A DNA stretch of 64,000 nucleotides from Malaya genurostris (GCF_030247185.1 NC_080570.1:124952150-125016149); one strand, 5' to 3'; numbered from the stretch's first letter, positions 46,077-57,294 are shown. Translations and numbers: made by a program. The notes: a model not told the origin generated them from the letters alone.

Positions 46077-47096
46077 GTCATGCCACTGATTTGTTGTGAG
46101 ACATATTTTACGGCTGCTGAGGCATTATGTCTGAGACGAGCGAAAAAAACTAAAAATGTAGCCGTTTTGGAAAATGTGTTTATATCAATCAATTCTCATC
46201 TTTTCAATTGGAGTCATTGAAAATTATGTTCCTCATCCGTATTCAATAAAATACTTACATTCTCGAGGAAAATATATCAATACACTTGGAAATATCTCAA
46301 TGTTTTCTTAAAGGGGGCATATTATAACACTTAACCCTACTCATCAACTTGTCAGAGTTACGAACATGATAAAAGCAAATAAAACTTCTGGGTTATCCAC
46401 TGGAGTTGCTCTTCTAGACATAGAAAATGCATTCGACAGTGTTTGGCACAAAGGTTAAATAGCAAAAATGTCTGATCTTTCTAAGATCACATCGAAGGAA
46501 TCCAGGCAAAGTGTAATAAATATATTAAATTTTTATATCCTCTTATAAACAGAAATTCTAAGCTCTGTCTAAAAAACAAATTGTTAATTTATAAACAAAT
46601 TTTCAGACCAGCCATGCTTTATGCGGTACCAATTTGGTCAAGCTGTTGTTCCATTAGGAAGAAAACGCTTCAAAGGATTCAGAATAAAATTCTGAAAATG
46701 ATTTTGAAGCGTCCTCCCTGGTTTAGTACAAATGAGTTACACAGACTCACAAATATAGAACCATTAGATGTAATGTCACATAATATTATAAGCAAATTCC
46801 GACAAAAATCGATGCAATCTTTAATTGAATCGATTTGCTCTCTGTATTAGTTAGTAAGTTAGTATATAAGTTTCTTTTCCCCATTACACAATACTAGTAG
46901 GTTTAGAATTTTCCCTACACAGAAATCTCAGAATTGCGGAAGCAAATAATGTCTTCATGGTAATAACCAAATCATATATATATATAACAGGGCTGAAAAG
47001 CCACCACTTGTGGCTGAACACCCAATTTAAATCTTAATAATTTAATTTTAACTCATATTCCAATAAATAGTTATTTAAAAAAAATGATTAGTTTCT

Positions 47097-47144
47097 GATG
47101 GAGCAACGAAAACTGTTAATGGCGAGCGTTATCGAGCGATGATA
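47097..47144 (+). pseudogene. internal scrap of the outer mariner transposase
   Basis: Sixteen codons read DGATKTVNGERYRAMI. TVNGERYRAM is a conserved block in the catalytic core of one Tc1/mariner group. It starts 13 bases after the Juan-like poly-A and lies on the same strand as the N-terminal scrap at 41627, which supports a single interrupted element. Confidence 0.5.
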
Positions 47145-47172
47145 ATTTAAAAAAAATGTTGGTTTTCATCCA

Positions 47173-47417
47173 CACCTAGAGCAAATTTACGTGAAAAACT
47201 ACTCAATTTTACAGTAAATCTAACTTATATTTAATGCATTCTGACATACTGTTAAGTGCTAAAACACGTAAATTTACATGTTTATTTGAAATGCGAACTA
47301 TATTTGACGTATATTTATATCATTCTTGTAAAATGCAGTCGTTTCACGAATTACGTTCTATGAATTGTGTCATACGTGAATTTGTGTCACCTGAAAATTT
47401 TATATTTTTTTGCTGTG
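47173..47417. mobile_element. small MITE of the CAC-TAGAAAA type
   Basis: The left end CACCTAGAGCAAATTTACGT and the right end AAAATTTTATATTTTTTTGCTGTG (then TA) resemble the ends of the elements at 56874 and 62178. It is 245 bp and non-coding. The left TA is not preserved. Confidence 0.5.
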
Positions 47418-47465
47418 TATATTTTGTTCAGAAGCAAGTGCTTCCACCTTAAATGGCCAACCCTG

Positions 47466-47984
47466 AATGTATAGATTCGGTAGATTTTGATGTTTTGTGT
47501 TCTGACTTATTTTCACTGTTTAAACAATGTCTACGCAAAAAATGTGGTATTAACAACAATCTTACACCATCTTCCATTCATTTTGTAAAGCAACTAAAGA
47601 AAATACTCAAACAGGGAAAAAGTTGTTCAGAAATCAAATCTCGAGCGACAGCTCCAAACATGGGTCCATCAGAACAGATTTTTCACTCGTTTAGTATTGA
47701 AATTCCAAACCCGGCGTTAAAACATGTGTTTGGGTAGGGTTGTTTTTTTTCCGATTGATAGTTAAATTATAAAATATAATTTTTTTGTAAATTTCTTCTA
47801 AATGAAACGCTATGCATATTTTATTTTGTAGCCCCTTCACCGCGTTTTAAGGAGAAGATATTGATAGTTTCGAACCGTGTATATGTTTGCTGGCTTTCTC
47901 CAAGAAAAATTTTTTTCGACGAATGCTCAGGTCATTGCAGAAACGTAAACCTATTTTACATCCTTACCTTTACAAATCTTTTTG
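47466..47984. other. AT-rich spacer, no gene assigned
   Basis: An open frame from 47453 to 47737 (94 codons) begins inside the mariner terminus and has no recognisable domain. It is not annotated as a gene. Confidence 0.4.
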
Positions 47985-47989
47985 CATTT

Positions 47990-48480
47990 CTAAAATAGAA
48001 AGGCTATGCAATCACTGTGAAAAACGACTTCTCAACCGAGGCCCGGAGGGCCGAATGTCATTTATCATTCGACTCAGCTCGACGAACTGAGCAAATGTCT
48101 CTGTGTGTGTATGAGAATATGTATTTAAAAAAATATGCACTCACTTTTCTCAGAGATGGCTGAATCGATTTTCATGGTCCCATAATCTGCTATTGAATTT
48201 CATCCCAATCCGACTTCCGGTTTCGGAGTTACATGGTAAAATGTGAAAATTAGAAAAAAAAAAACATGTGTGCACTCAATTTTCTCTGAAACGGCTCAAC
48301 CGATTTTCACCTACTAAGACCCAAATGAAAGGTTTCATAGTTTTCTAAAAAATGGTAGAACATTTTATTAGGATCCGACTTCTGGTTCCGGAACTAAATC
48401 GTGATAAGTGGAAAATTAACAATTTCATTTTTATTTCTTCATGAACGATGATCAAAAACAGGTACAACATTCCTTAAACC
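47990..48480. repeat. family A repeat copy (inverted)
   Basis: GGCTATGCAATCACTGTG, CCGAGGCCCGGAGGGCCGAA, CAGCTCGACGAACTGAGC, TCAGAGATGGCTGAATCGAT and CCGACTTCCGGTTTCGGAGT appear in order. A second module with CTCTGAAACGGCTCAACCGA and GGATCCGACTTCTGGTTCCG follows. No TIR ends were seen here. Confidence 0.7.
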
Positions 48481-48889
48481 TGTCTGATAATTTTTTTTTG
48501 GTTTGCAGAACTTGTTAGTCTGTGGACATAAAAACTTGATTCGACACTACTGCTCCCTCCTTTTCCTGTTCTGGAAGCACCAAAAATGATGAAGAAAAAC
48601 TCCAAAAATAGAATTCACTTCGATTTCTCTACGATGCTTGAACCTATTTTCACAATTCTTGATTTGAACTAACAGGGCGATGAGTGTCAAAGTTTTCAAA
48701 CCGCCATATAGAATGACAATATGTACAACACTGTTACGTGCAACATGGAAGAAGAAAACACAAAATGAGCGATGCGTGCTTTGTTCTATTTCGTACACGA
48801 TATAAAGAAAACGAAGGAATTACGGATGTCTGCTACCAGTGTGTAATATTGGTAAAAGACGGTGCTGCGGTTGATAAAAATCTTAGCTA
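48481..48889. other. spacer, nothing recognised
   Basis: Short ORFs only, with no repeats matched. It ends at the TA preceding the next element. Confidence 0.4.
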
Positions 48890-50619
48890 CCCAAGTAGCA
48901 TGTTAAGTTGCTGTCCCGTATTTTTCTACTGATTGTGCAATTTATCAAGTTAGTTTATATCACTATTCTAGTAACTGTTGTGTTATGGAAAAAGCGCAAT
49001 TTTTCCGTGTTGTGCAACATATTTTTAAGTCCATCCTTTATTACGAACATTTATTCACAACGATTGTGCAACTGATACAAAAACTCATGACTCGATCCCA
49101 TCACAAAGGCAGTAATAAAATCAGCGAAAAAAACAATTGTGAAACTCGTGAGAACTACTACGTAATGTAAACAAAAAATGGAATGACGTTTACAAAAACA
49201 AGAAAACTTAATTTCGAATGAATGAGTTTCACATTTGATTTTCAATACAACGGCTCTTAACACAAACTTGGATCTAGTAAAATAATCTACACATGAAAAA
49301 TGATAATCCTACATATTGAAGAATTGATTATTTGTGTTTTTGTAATTGAAAAGTCGACAACGAACTGCATTTTTATGGTGAAACATGTATTCGTGCGGCC
49401 GAAATTTTCAAGCGCCTTTGAATTAACGTGTTTTACTGATTGTGCACCAATTACTGTGAAAATAACAGTCTATTATTTTTAATGAGAATCATCGGAATGG
49501 TGTTTAAACTACATGTATTCAAACATTCTTCAAATTTTCAGTCGATTTTAATCAAACTAATGTGTAATTAAATCTGAAAAATCTCGAAATGAATTTTGCT
49601 TGAGTATTTTTCAATATGGCATCGATGATAACAGTGAGTTGAATAGAAAATGGTTCACCCAACGTAATGACATGTATTATCTAAATAACAGTAAACATTA
49701 ACACGTTAATATTTCGGAAAGAAATGTTCTACGTTTTTTTTTTTTTATCAGTTTCAATCTTCTAGTTGAACTAAACAACAATACAATATAGTAGTCATTC
49801 ATCTTAGCGGGTCCGACTTTTGTGATACCCACTGTAGGTATTATTTTGGTGAGTCCGTGTGCTGCAGTTGCAAAAACAAGTTGCACAAGCGGTAACTTTT
49901 CGTTTAATATCTTTAAGAAGTGATGTCAGGTTTGCTTTTTTTCGCGAAATGAAAACCGAATACAAAATATCTGATTGAATTTTATTTTCATTGCGTATAT
50001 AACGCTGCATTCCTGCAACTTTTATGATAATAATCTCATGTCTGCAAGTTTTGCGTTCAATTCAAACAGATAAATCTTACACAACTTTTTGCAAGTTTTG
50101 AATTTTATATCAATGTTGTTCTAAAACTGAAGAAAACTGCACACACTGTTCTAAAAATTCATGAGGCAGCAAAAACAATGCTGGCTCTGCAGAAATATAA
50201 TTTTTAATGCAACGTTATCAATTCGGATTGGCCTTTTTTACCTTGCGGAGAGCATCAATCATTTCCCTAATTTTTCTTCCACAACAGATTTATAGCAATT
50301 TCGACGTATATTGTGTCCGGTACAATTATGACAGCTGTCTGGAAAGTTTTTGATAAGTTGCACAATTGTTATAGATACTCCCGTCTTACATGACGATGTA
50401 AATTTTTTTGTAGAGCTTCTAGTGATTTACTGCACAATTGTTTTAGATGTACTTAAAGTTGTTCTACAGTGATTTTTTCGGTAGTATTGTGAAACTTACC
50501 AATGATAAGTTTCAAAACCAATTTTAATATATATTTCTAAACATATCTAACATAAATAACATTTCTAAATCAATTGTAAAACATCTTGAAAGTTCAATAA
50601 GTTACATTTGCTACTTGGA
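48890..50619. mobile_element. TA-flanked element with CCAAGTAGCA ends
   Basis: CCCAAGTAGCATGTTAAGTT at the left and the inverse of the right end, TCCAAGTAGCAAATGTAACT, are terminal repeats with TA outside both (48888-48889, 50620-50621). The subterminal parts share GTTGTGCAAC/TGCACAATTG words in both halves, giving a loosely palindromic layout over 1,730 bp. No transposase is recognised. Confidence 0.65.
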
Positions 50620-50621
50620 TA

Positions 50622-53055
50622 TTTTATGATAAGTGTGACCGAAAGAATAAAAGAATGAAAAGCCGAGGTTAAATAAATAATATGGAAAATAAAATAACAG
50701 AATGTCAATGAATTTATTAAGCCCGCACAAACCTTCCTATTTATATTCAATGAACAGTTGTTTAGGCGAATTCCACAGTAATATTTATAAAATAACGAAA
50801 CGAAACGCAAAACTTGTCAACAATGCACCACCCGACGGTACTCGTGGGCTTCTCGGTTTGCGTCTGACGTTAGCAGGACTTGGAGAACGACATTTCAAAT
50901 GACACAAAAAAAGAAGCAGATATCAAAGAAAGCGAACGAATTGATAAAAATCTGAATCCGGCAGGCTGAAGGAATCTTCTGAGAGCGGGTTTGATGTAAG
51001 CCAAGGCAGCGGATTTAATTTGACAAACGGGACCGAAGACCGACCAAACTCCTCTGCTCCTAGGCGTGCCCTGCCCTTTCATCCGAATCCGGTTTGGGGA
51101 TTGGTTCGCTTTTTCGGAATTTAATTTTGTGGAAAATAATCAAGCTCTGATAGATTTCCTTCGTTTTTTTTCTACGATACGTTTCCGTGCTCGATAGTGA
51201 ATCGGAAGAGTTTCCTTTCGGCACCGTGACTACCGGTTCAGGATGCAACTACTGCTCCGTCAGTAAAGAACTGAGTCGGTAATGATACAAAAAGAAATAT
51301 AACGAAGAATGGAGTAATTACCGATAAGGAGAATCCCCGTGTTTTCCCGAGTTGTAACCGCCACATGTAACCCGAAGAAAACGGGGTAGGGGTTTTTCGT
51401 TGAGCCATCATTTTATGTCCCGAATGGATCGTGACAGGTAGGGACTCCGGCGGCGCGCGCGGAATGGGAAGCGGAACACCTGTCTGAGTCCGGGATTTTT
51501 TCTTATATATATTTTCAGAAAGCTCATTTCTTTTCACAAGCTCTAAACAGACAGCTAGGCAGGCAGGCAGTGATCCTTTTCTCAAGATAACCTTTTTCCA
51601 CATCGAGCTGGGAGTTTTCATCTGACGGAGGAAAAATCCCTCTTTATGTAACCCCGGTAGTTCTGCGTCGGTGAACCGTAGTACCGTGCAGTCAAATATA
51701 GCGCTGGCATCGGGCATAAATCTGGTTCACGAGATTAGGTAAAGGCGTACCTTTCTTTCTTCCTTTCATTCTTCCTTCCTTCCTCCCTGTCCGAGTGGCC
51801 ATTCGATCAGCGGTTATCTGAGCGACGGAAAAAATGAAAACGGTTCGGGTCGTGGGCCTATTTGTGGCGATTATCTGTTTCCAACGAATCTCGGAAGCTT
51901 AGACTGCTCCCGAGTGCGATCGTTCGATAGGGACTTTTTTTTTGTTTATGTACGGAAACTGCTGGATATTTTGGCAATCTGGAAATTCTTTCTGATGATA
52001 TAGTCATTTCAAAAATGTCCAAAAACAAATCATCAGATTTCACACGTTTCCAGTATGGTACATAATTTGTTTGTTGCTTGTATCGACAGACCGATTTGTC
52101 ACAGAGTTGTTATAAAAAGTCGGAAAGGTAATGTCAGAGACATAACTAGAACTGCTCGTAGTGAAGTCTTAAAAACAAATGAAGGCCTGTTTTTTTCTGT
52201 CGTCCAGTACCGCCTTACGCACAAAAAGAAATGATCGATTTTCACCGAGTGCGAAAAAGGCAAAGAAGCGAGATGATTTTTCCTCATTGTTTCCAAAAGT
52301 TTGAGAACTTTTGAGTTATATATGAATTTATATTTAGAGTTATCTCACACTGTTGAAAATTGTATCATATATTGCTGATCATATTTCTGATAGCATAGAG
52401 AAAAAATTAGTTTGTTTCGTTTTGTACAACTCGAGATATTCACAATTAAGTTCTAACCTTCCTTCCACAGGGAAAATTTTGTAGATGCGCGCCATAAGTA
52501 AAGTAAGGCGCATTTATGCCAAAAAATTGTTCAAAGTAATTAAGCGAATAGGGAAACTAATTACGATTATTATCAAATAATCGCGAAAGAGTTAAAAATA
52601 TTGCACACATTTAATTGTATTGAAAACGTAATTGATTTGAAATTGGTTAATAGGAAGACGTTGTAGAATTTCATGTCTGTGACATGAGTCGAGGCTCTTT
52701 TATACAACCGAGGTTTTCTAATATTACCACAGAAATGTCAGCTAATTAAGTTTACAAATCAGGCTACCACCAACTACTCATCGCACTATTTTTGAGTATT
52801 TCGAACTAATAATGATTCGAACCTTCACGACCGTCAGTTTCAGGAGTTCGTAGAAACCACCGTCAGTTTCAGGAGTTCGTAGAACCATCGTCCCAGGTTA
52901 ATTCACGAATCAAGTCACGTATTCGGTTGACTATGTTTAGTGTATAGTTTAAAGTTTTATTTCGTGTAGATAACAGTCAGATGGATCTAAGAACTAAGTA
53001 AATAAATAAAACTCTAAAACTCTTTTGGAAGCACATCTTCAATGTGTTTTTCAGC
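50622..53055. other. unique stretch, GC-richer at about 50.8-52.3 kb
   Basis: No exon or TE is recognised. A 159-codon minus-strand frame (51238-51717) has no domain I know. A 29-bp tandem duplication lies at 52830-52887. CCTTTCTTTCTTCC-type pyrimidine-rich DNA lies at 51752-51785. Confidence 0.4.
52830..52887. repeat. 29-bp direct duplication
   Basis: ACCGTCAGTTTCAGGAGTTC occurs at 52830 and again at 52859, identical over at least 26 bases. Two units only. Confidence 0.9.
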
Positions 53056-53061
53056 AAAGAC

Positions 53062-53180
53062 TGTTAAAGACTGTTGGGAACTCATTGCCAGCTTGTGATC
53101 GATTTCAGAAATCTGTGTCAATTGTTAAAATCTGTGTAGCATACTGAGAACCATCGATTATTCTGTGAACCTGGCATTGA
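53062..53180. repeat. CAGATTT-phrase dispersed repeat (inverted)
   Basis: TTGCCAGCTTGTG, CAGAAATCTGTGTCAATTG, AAAATCTGTGTAG and GTGAACCTGGCATTG match the inverse of the copy at 23936. Confidence 0.45.
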
Positions 53181-53424
53181 ACACTGAATCCAACGGTGTG
53201 AAAGATGAACAAAGTAGATTTCAATCGTCCGCTTTTCACTAGCACAGTAGACCAGGGAAGTGTTTGCAGTTTCATTTTTCCATCCGTCCCGCAGCAGAAC
53301 TGCTTACGGTACGGATCGATTCAATACTGAAGTAATTTCTGTGAAGGGTGTGATTTCGTTTGCCGTTTTTTGACAAATGGGCGGTCGTAACGGCAAAAAA
53401 AGTGTGTAGTTGGTTTTTTTTTCC

Positions 53425-53700
53425 TTTCTCATATAGAAAAGTTATGCAATCACTTGAAAAACCGACTAGTAAAAATTGTCGGTGTCATGTACCATTCGAC
53501 TCAGTTCATCGAACTGAGAAATGTCTGTGTGTGTATGTGTCAAATAATCTCAGAGGTTTTCTCAGAGATGGCTGGACCGATTTGGACAAACTTAGATTCA
53601 AATGAAATTCCAAATTCCTCATGGTCTCATGCGGAATTCCTGAATTTCATCCGGATCCGACTTCCGGTTCCGGAGTTATAGGGTAAAGTGTGTTTAGTAT
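53425..53700. repeat. family A repeat copy
   Basis: CCTTTCTCATATAGAAAAGT, ATGCAATCACTTG, CATTCGACTCAGTTCATCGA, TCAGAGATGGCTGGACCGAT and GATCCGACTTCCGGTTCCGG occur in the same order as at 47990. It is truncated relative to 55700-56625. Confidence 0.7.
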
Positions 53701-53704
53701 TGTA

Positions 53705-54660
53705 CACCGTCACTTAAATTGGCGAAACATAATCCGTAAAAAAAATTTCTAAACTGAACTCAAAACCGTTATTCCCAATCTTAGGGTCAAATTAAGGGTC
53801 TTATAGTCCTAAAAAAAATTACTGCATATTTTCGAATACAACAAACATTTAAATCGTCATTCGGAGTGCGATGGCAAAATTGTATAAAATCTTCAAAATT
53901 TGAATAAAAACTAGGGTAACGGCTCCCTATTTCATCTGAGCTCCTATTTCCATCACATCCCTTCACCTCATTACTTCGAACATGAATAATATCTTACACC
54001 AAACCGTGAAATGTTTAAAAATAAATATTTAGGCTATTGTCACACTTTTCCATTGGAAGAAATGGTTTTAAATTCTTCGGTGGTCGTTTTTTTCATTTGA
54101 AACAAACTCACTTTTCGATTTAGGACACATTTTCGTTTCAAGATTTACAGTTCGTCATGTTTCTGAATATCTACTAAACGATTCGTCTCAAAACATGATC
54201 ACTGTTTCGCTCAATTACACTACTATTGAATGCTGGATGACTTCATCATTGTTAATGTTCAGATGCCATTTGTTTAATTAACGATTACAAACTTCAAAAA
54301 CTACCCGACAAGCAATAAAAGTCATCAAAAATATGAGATGAAAGTTTTTCACTTAGCTCACTTGATTGCGCTTTGTTTTCATCTCATTTGGTTTCGCAAA
54401 GTTGCCAGGTTTCCTCATAATGTTACAAAACAAAATTGTTTTTCTTCTTTAAATTATCATCAACAAGTTTTTTTTATTCATCCGTGACATTGGTTTAATT
54501 ATATTTTTGATATTTATATTTCAATAAAACTGTTTCGGCTTCGAATATTACAAGAAAGAGTGTGTTCAATACTAATGAAATAACCATTGTGGCAAATCTA
54601 GTAGCACTGGTTTCTTTCCACTATATGTCAAAATAACGCTGTTAGTGTGTGTGTGTTTCA
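53705..54660. other. AT-rich stretch, no gene seen
   Basis: No ORF of note and no repeat termini. A short GT run (GTGTGTGTGTG) lies near 54645. Confidence 0.45.
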
Positions 54661-54664
54661 TCGG

Positions 54665-55005
54665 CTGTGCACAGCGATGCCAGATATTTTCATAGAAAAT
54701 ATGTATTGCTTTGCATAAAAAGTCTATATCTGCTCTATCTGTTTTCACATATAAAATGATGTTAATGCGATGATGCGATTTGTCCGTTGATTAATGAACT
54801 TTCAAAGAGTTACTGCAATCAAATACTAATAGATACTCAGAGATAAAAGTTTAATTTTTTTACTTCTCACTCTTTTGAACCTGTACAAATCTGTATTACA
54901 TTTAGGAAATCTGTATAAAATCTGTACTCTGATTTAAATCTGTATGAGAACGCAAAAATCTATACAATAAAGATAAATCTGTATAAATGGTATCCCTGGT
55001 TCTGT
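54665..55005. repeat. CAGATTT/AATCTGTA dispersed repeat, longest copy
   Basis: It opens GCGATGCCAGATATTTTC. Then AAATCTGTATTACATTTAGG, AAATCTGTATAAAATCTGTA and ATAAATCTGTATAAATGGTA lead to ATCCCTGGTT. The repeated AATCTGTA words are the inverse of the CAGATTT words elsewhere. Confidence 0.5.
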
Positions 55006-55009
55006 ATTT

Positions 55010-55695
55010 TGTTTTTAGAAGGGACCTAAATAAAAATAATACCAATTTTGTTATGTTGTTAAGTTTACCAAATCAACTGCACAGTAAAATTTTAAATTTA
55101 AAACGAAAGGTAACGAAAACGACCCAAAAATTTTTAAACGTCGAAATGATTCAAAACTTATTCTAAAAATATCGTGTGTTGTTTTATAGTTGGCATCAGG
55201 CCATTTTTAGGAAAAATTCGGACATTTTGAGCCTGAGAGTGTAATAGTGCAAAGTTTTGTTTTGATTGCTGCCGCCATTAGGTTTTTTATCGTGACGACA
55301 CAAATGAACAAGTATTCATCCTTGACAGTTCAGCGGTACTGTTCACAAACAAGCTTAAACAAAAATCGAAGAGCACATCTAAAACAATCATCTTTACACT
55401 TTGCAACTAGTCTTTTTTATTTAATAAATATCAAAAACGAAAGGTATTCCATAGTGAACAAATGTTTTAAAACTTTATTTAGGTGATACGGACCGTAAAT
55501 GGTCTGATCCAATTTGTCAATAAACAAACAAAAGAAATTTTTGTTTACAAACAGTACTGCTGAACTGTCAAAATGTGTTCATCCGATTGAGGTTAGCAGT
55601 GACGGTATAAAACCTAATTGCTAATCAACAGGATGAATCTATTCTCAATGTGAAGCATGGCGAATTGAGCAGAAATATGAAGAAAAAAAACCTGT
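55010..55695. other. AT-rich stretch, no gene seen
   Basis: Short unrecognised ORFs only (55247-55486 is the longest). Confidence 0.45.
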
Positions 55696-55699
55696 TTTA

Positions 55700-56625
55700 A
55701 TCCACCTAGTGGTGTGATGATGCCTTTCTCATATCAATCAAACTATCATATATAATACTGTGGTATTCTTCAAAATATTTTTCTTCGATTCTTAAAAAAA
55801 TAATCGAAATAGATTTGTTTGACCGTCAACTGATAAAAAATGTCAATTGGAAAAGATTTGAGGTCGATTTAGAAAACTTTTTACGGTTTGTCGCTCTGTT
55901 CAGTGATGGTATAAAATTTTTAACACACTTTACCCTATATTTCCGGATCCGGAAGTCGGATCCTGATGAAATTCAGGAATTACGTATGGAACCACAGGAC
56001 CTTTCATTTAAACATAAGTTTGTGGAAATCGGTTCAGCCATCTATGAGAAAAGTTAGAACACATATTTTCATTTTTTTGCACATTTTACCCCATAAAGTT
56101 AGTGCAATAAACGTTACATACACACATACGCACATACACACACACATACACACACAGACATTTTGCGTACTCAACGAACTGAGTCGAATGGTATATGACA
56201 CTCGGCCCTCCGGGCCTCGGTTCAAACGTCGGTTTCCACAGTGATTGCATAACCTTTCTATATGAGAAAGGCAAAAACATAGTGATTTTAGTGGCTAAAT
56301 CAGGTCTTGAAGTCCTTACAAGTGAGATGAAATAGGGAGCCCTTACCCTAGTAGAGTTTGTACGTCATGTTAGTTGGTGGCCGTACGAACCGATTTCGAT
56401 TATACCGGTTCTCGGGTTCCGGTGCCGGAAGTGCATATAATAGTGAACCCACTTCGTTTTCTTAAGAATAATTTACGCGTTGTTTACGAATGTTTCATTT
56501 TGTATGTTATACTAGTTCATGCACAAGCAATCCATTGGTTTTTTTCAAAAATCGAAGAGAAAAATTTTGAATAGAATCCTACAATACTATAGATGAGAAA
56601 GGCATCATTACACCACTAGGTGCAT
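55700..56625. mobile_element. complete family A MITE-type element
   Basis: The TIRs of about 33 bp are ATCCACCTAGTGGTGTGATG at the left and (inverted) ATGCACCTAGTGGTGTAATG at the right, then both continue ATGCCTTTCTCAT. They are bordered by TA (55698-55699, 56626-56627). The interior has the family A modules: GGATCCGGAAGTCGGATCCT, CGGTTCAGCCATCTATGAGA, an ACACATACGCACATACACAC tract, CTCAACGAACTGAGTCGAAT and GGCCCTCCGGGCCTCGG. Second inner copies of the end motif occur near 56255 (CTATATGAGAAAGGC). The length is about 926 bp. Non-coding. Confidence 0.8.
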
Positions 56626-56873
56626 TACAGACTAGTTAAGATTCATTTTTCCACTTTAGAAGTTTACATAATCTTAGTGAATCTTCACCCGTAAAATACC
56701 ATGAATTCACGGCGACGACGACAATTTTTCCTATCAACAAATTACCTTTGTCATAAATACATAAAAAAGATAGTTTGGCGTATACGAGCGAACATCACAA
56801 ATAACGAAATCCATTTGCAGCCAAAGCGATAAAGTATTATTACCTCTTGCATATTATCATCAACGAACAGCTA

Positions 56874-57294
56874 CACAGAAAAAAATTATATGAATATTAC
56901 AGGTGCCAGAATTCTACAAACGATACAATTCACAACTACTTTATTTTTCAAATGACGCAATATTCAACTCGCACAGAATTTTACACGCTCCGAATGTAAT
57001 TTGCACTCGGCTAGCAAGTGCCGCTGTATGGATTTATATGTATCAATTATTCATTGAACAGATATGAGCACTATGGTGCAGTCGAGTAACCGATGTACTT
57101 GTGATCTAATGTTTCTCGGTTCAAGTCGCGCTGCTGCTATCGATTTTTTGTGTTTTATTTCGTTCGTATTCAAGCCATGTAATTTTCAAATCACAAAATT
57201 TTACATGTTTTTGAATAGAAATTTGTGTGAAATGCGACGCTCCATTTATGTGCATCTTATAAGATGTAAAATCACAAGATTTTTTCGAACTGTG
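56874..57294. mobile_element. CACAGAAAAAAATTATA element with tRNA-like core (421 bp)
   Basis: The left end CACAGAAAAAAATTATATGA is preceded by TA. The right end is ACAAGATTTTTTCGAACTGTG. It aligns along its length with the 31216-31895 copy once the fold-back insertion there is removed. The tRNA-like boxes are A TGGTGCAGTCG at 57074-57084 and B GGTTCAAGTCG at 57118-57128. Confidence 0.75.

Larger units (their letters stand above)
44303..46337. mobile_element. TA-flanked DNA element inserted in the RT
   Basis: The Juan-like reading frame ...HEHST/HQLVRV is split exactly at TA, which is duplicated (44301-44302, 46338-46339). The ends GGGGAAAGTCTTTTAAAGCG and (inverted) GGGTTAAGTGTTATAATATG are imperfect TIRs followed by GCCCC-type blocks. 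No transposase is recognised. About 1.43 kb of its 2.04 kb is a further insertion. Confidence 0.8.
43549..46848 (+). pseudogene. Juan-like ORF2, reverse transcriptase, interrupted and deleted
   Basis: The first part (43549-44302) has KAPGNDGIFNILIKNLSDVA, FPKTWKTAKVIPIF, SSYRPTSLLSSISKLFEKII and PEQFGFRHEHST. A 2,035-bp element then interrupts it at TA. The frame resumes after 46337 with HQLVRVTNMIKANKTSG and motif A LLDIENAFDSVWHKG (about 46408-46455). A deletion then removes motifs B and C, including the FADD catalytic pair. The last part (from about 46500) has NRNSKLCLKNKLLIYKQIFR, AVPIWSSCCSIRKKTLQRIQ and RPPWFSTNELHRLTNIEPLD, and ends at 46848. The enzyme is non-functional. Confidence 0.88.
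41846..47084 (+). mobile_element. Juan-like (Jockey clade) non-LTR retrotransposon, degenerate
   Basis: Order: remnants of ORF1 (41846-42600, including a Ser/Asn-rich region with SYASVTGRN), endonuclease, RT N-terminal part, a 2-kb insertion, RT motif A, a deletion, the RT C-terminal part, then a 3' UTR ending AATAAATAGTTATTTAAAAAAAA at 47084. Gag zinc knuckles are not seen. The 5' limit is uncertain (41.75-41.86 kb). The mosquito Juan family is the closest I recognise. Confidence 0.85.
41525..47465 (+). mobile_element. outer mariner-type element, split by later insertions
   Basis: Left end CAGGGTGGCCCATCTAAAGT at 41525 (TA just before) is mirrored by CCACCTTAAATGGCCAACCCTG ending at 47465. 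The inverse of that reads CAGGGTTGGCCATTTAAGGT. Transposase scraps lie near both ends on the plus strand (41627 and 47097). The middle is occupied by the Juan-like element and its passengers. The right TA is lost (AA). This is inferred to be the oldest layer of the nest. Confidence 0.65.

Noticed and set aside
47453..47737. 94-codon ORF after the outer mariner.
   Set aside because: It starts inside the mariner terminal repeat and has no recognised domain.
51238..51717. 159-codon minus-strand ORF.
   Set aside because: There are no recognisable motifs and the composition is like its unique GC-richer surroundings, so it is probably fortuitous.
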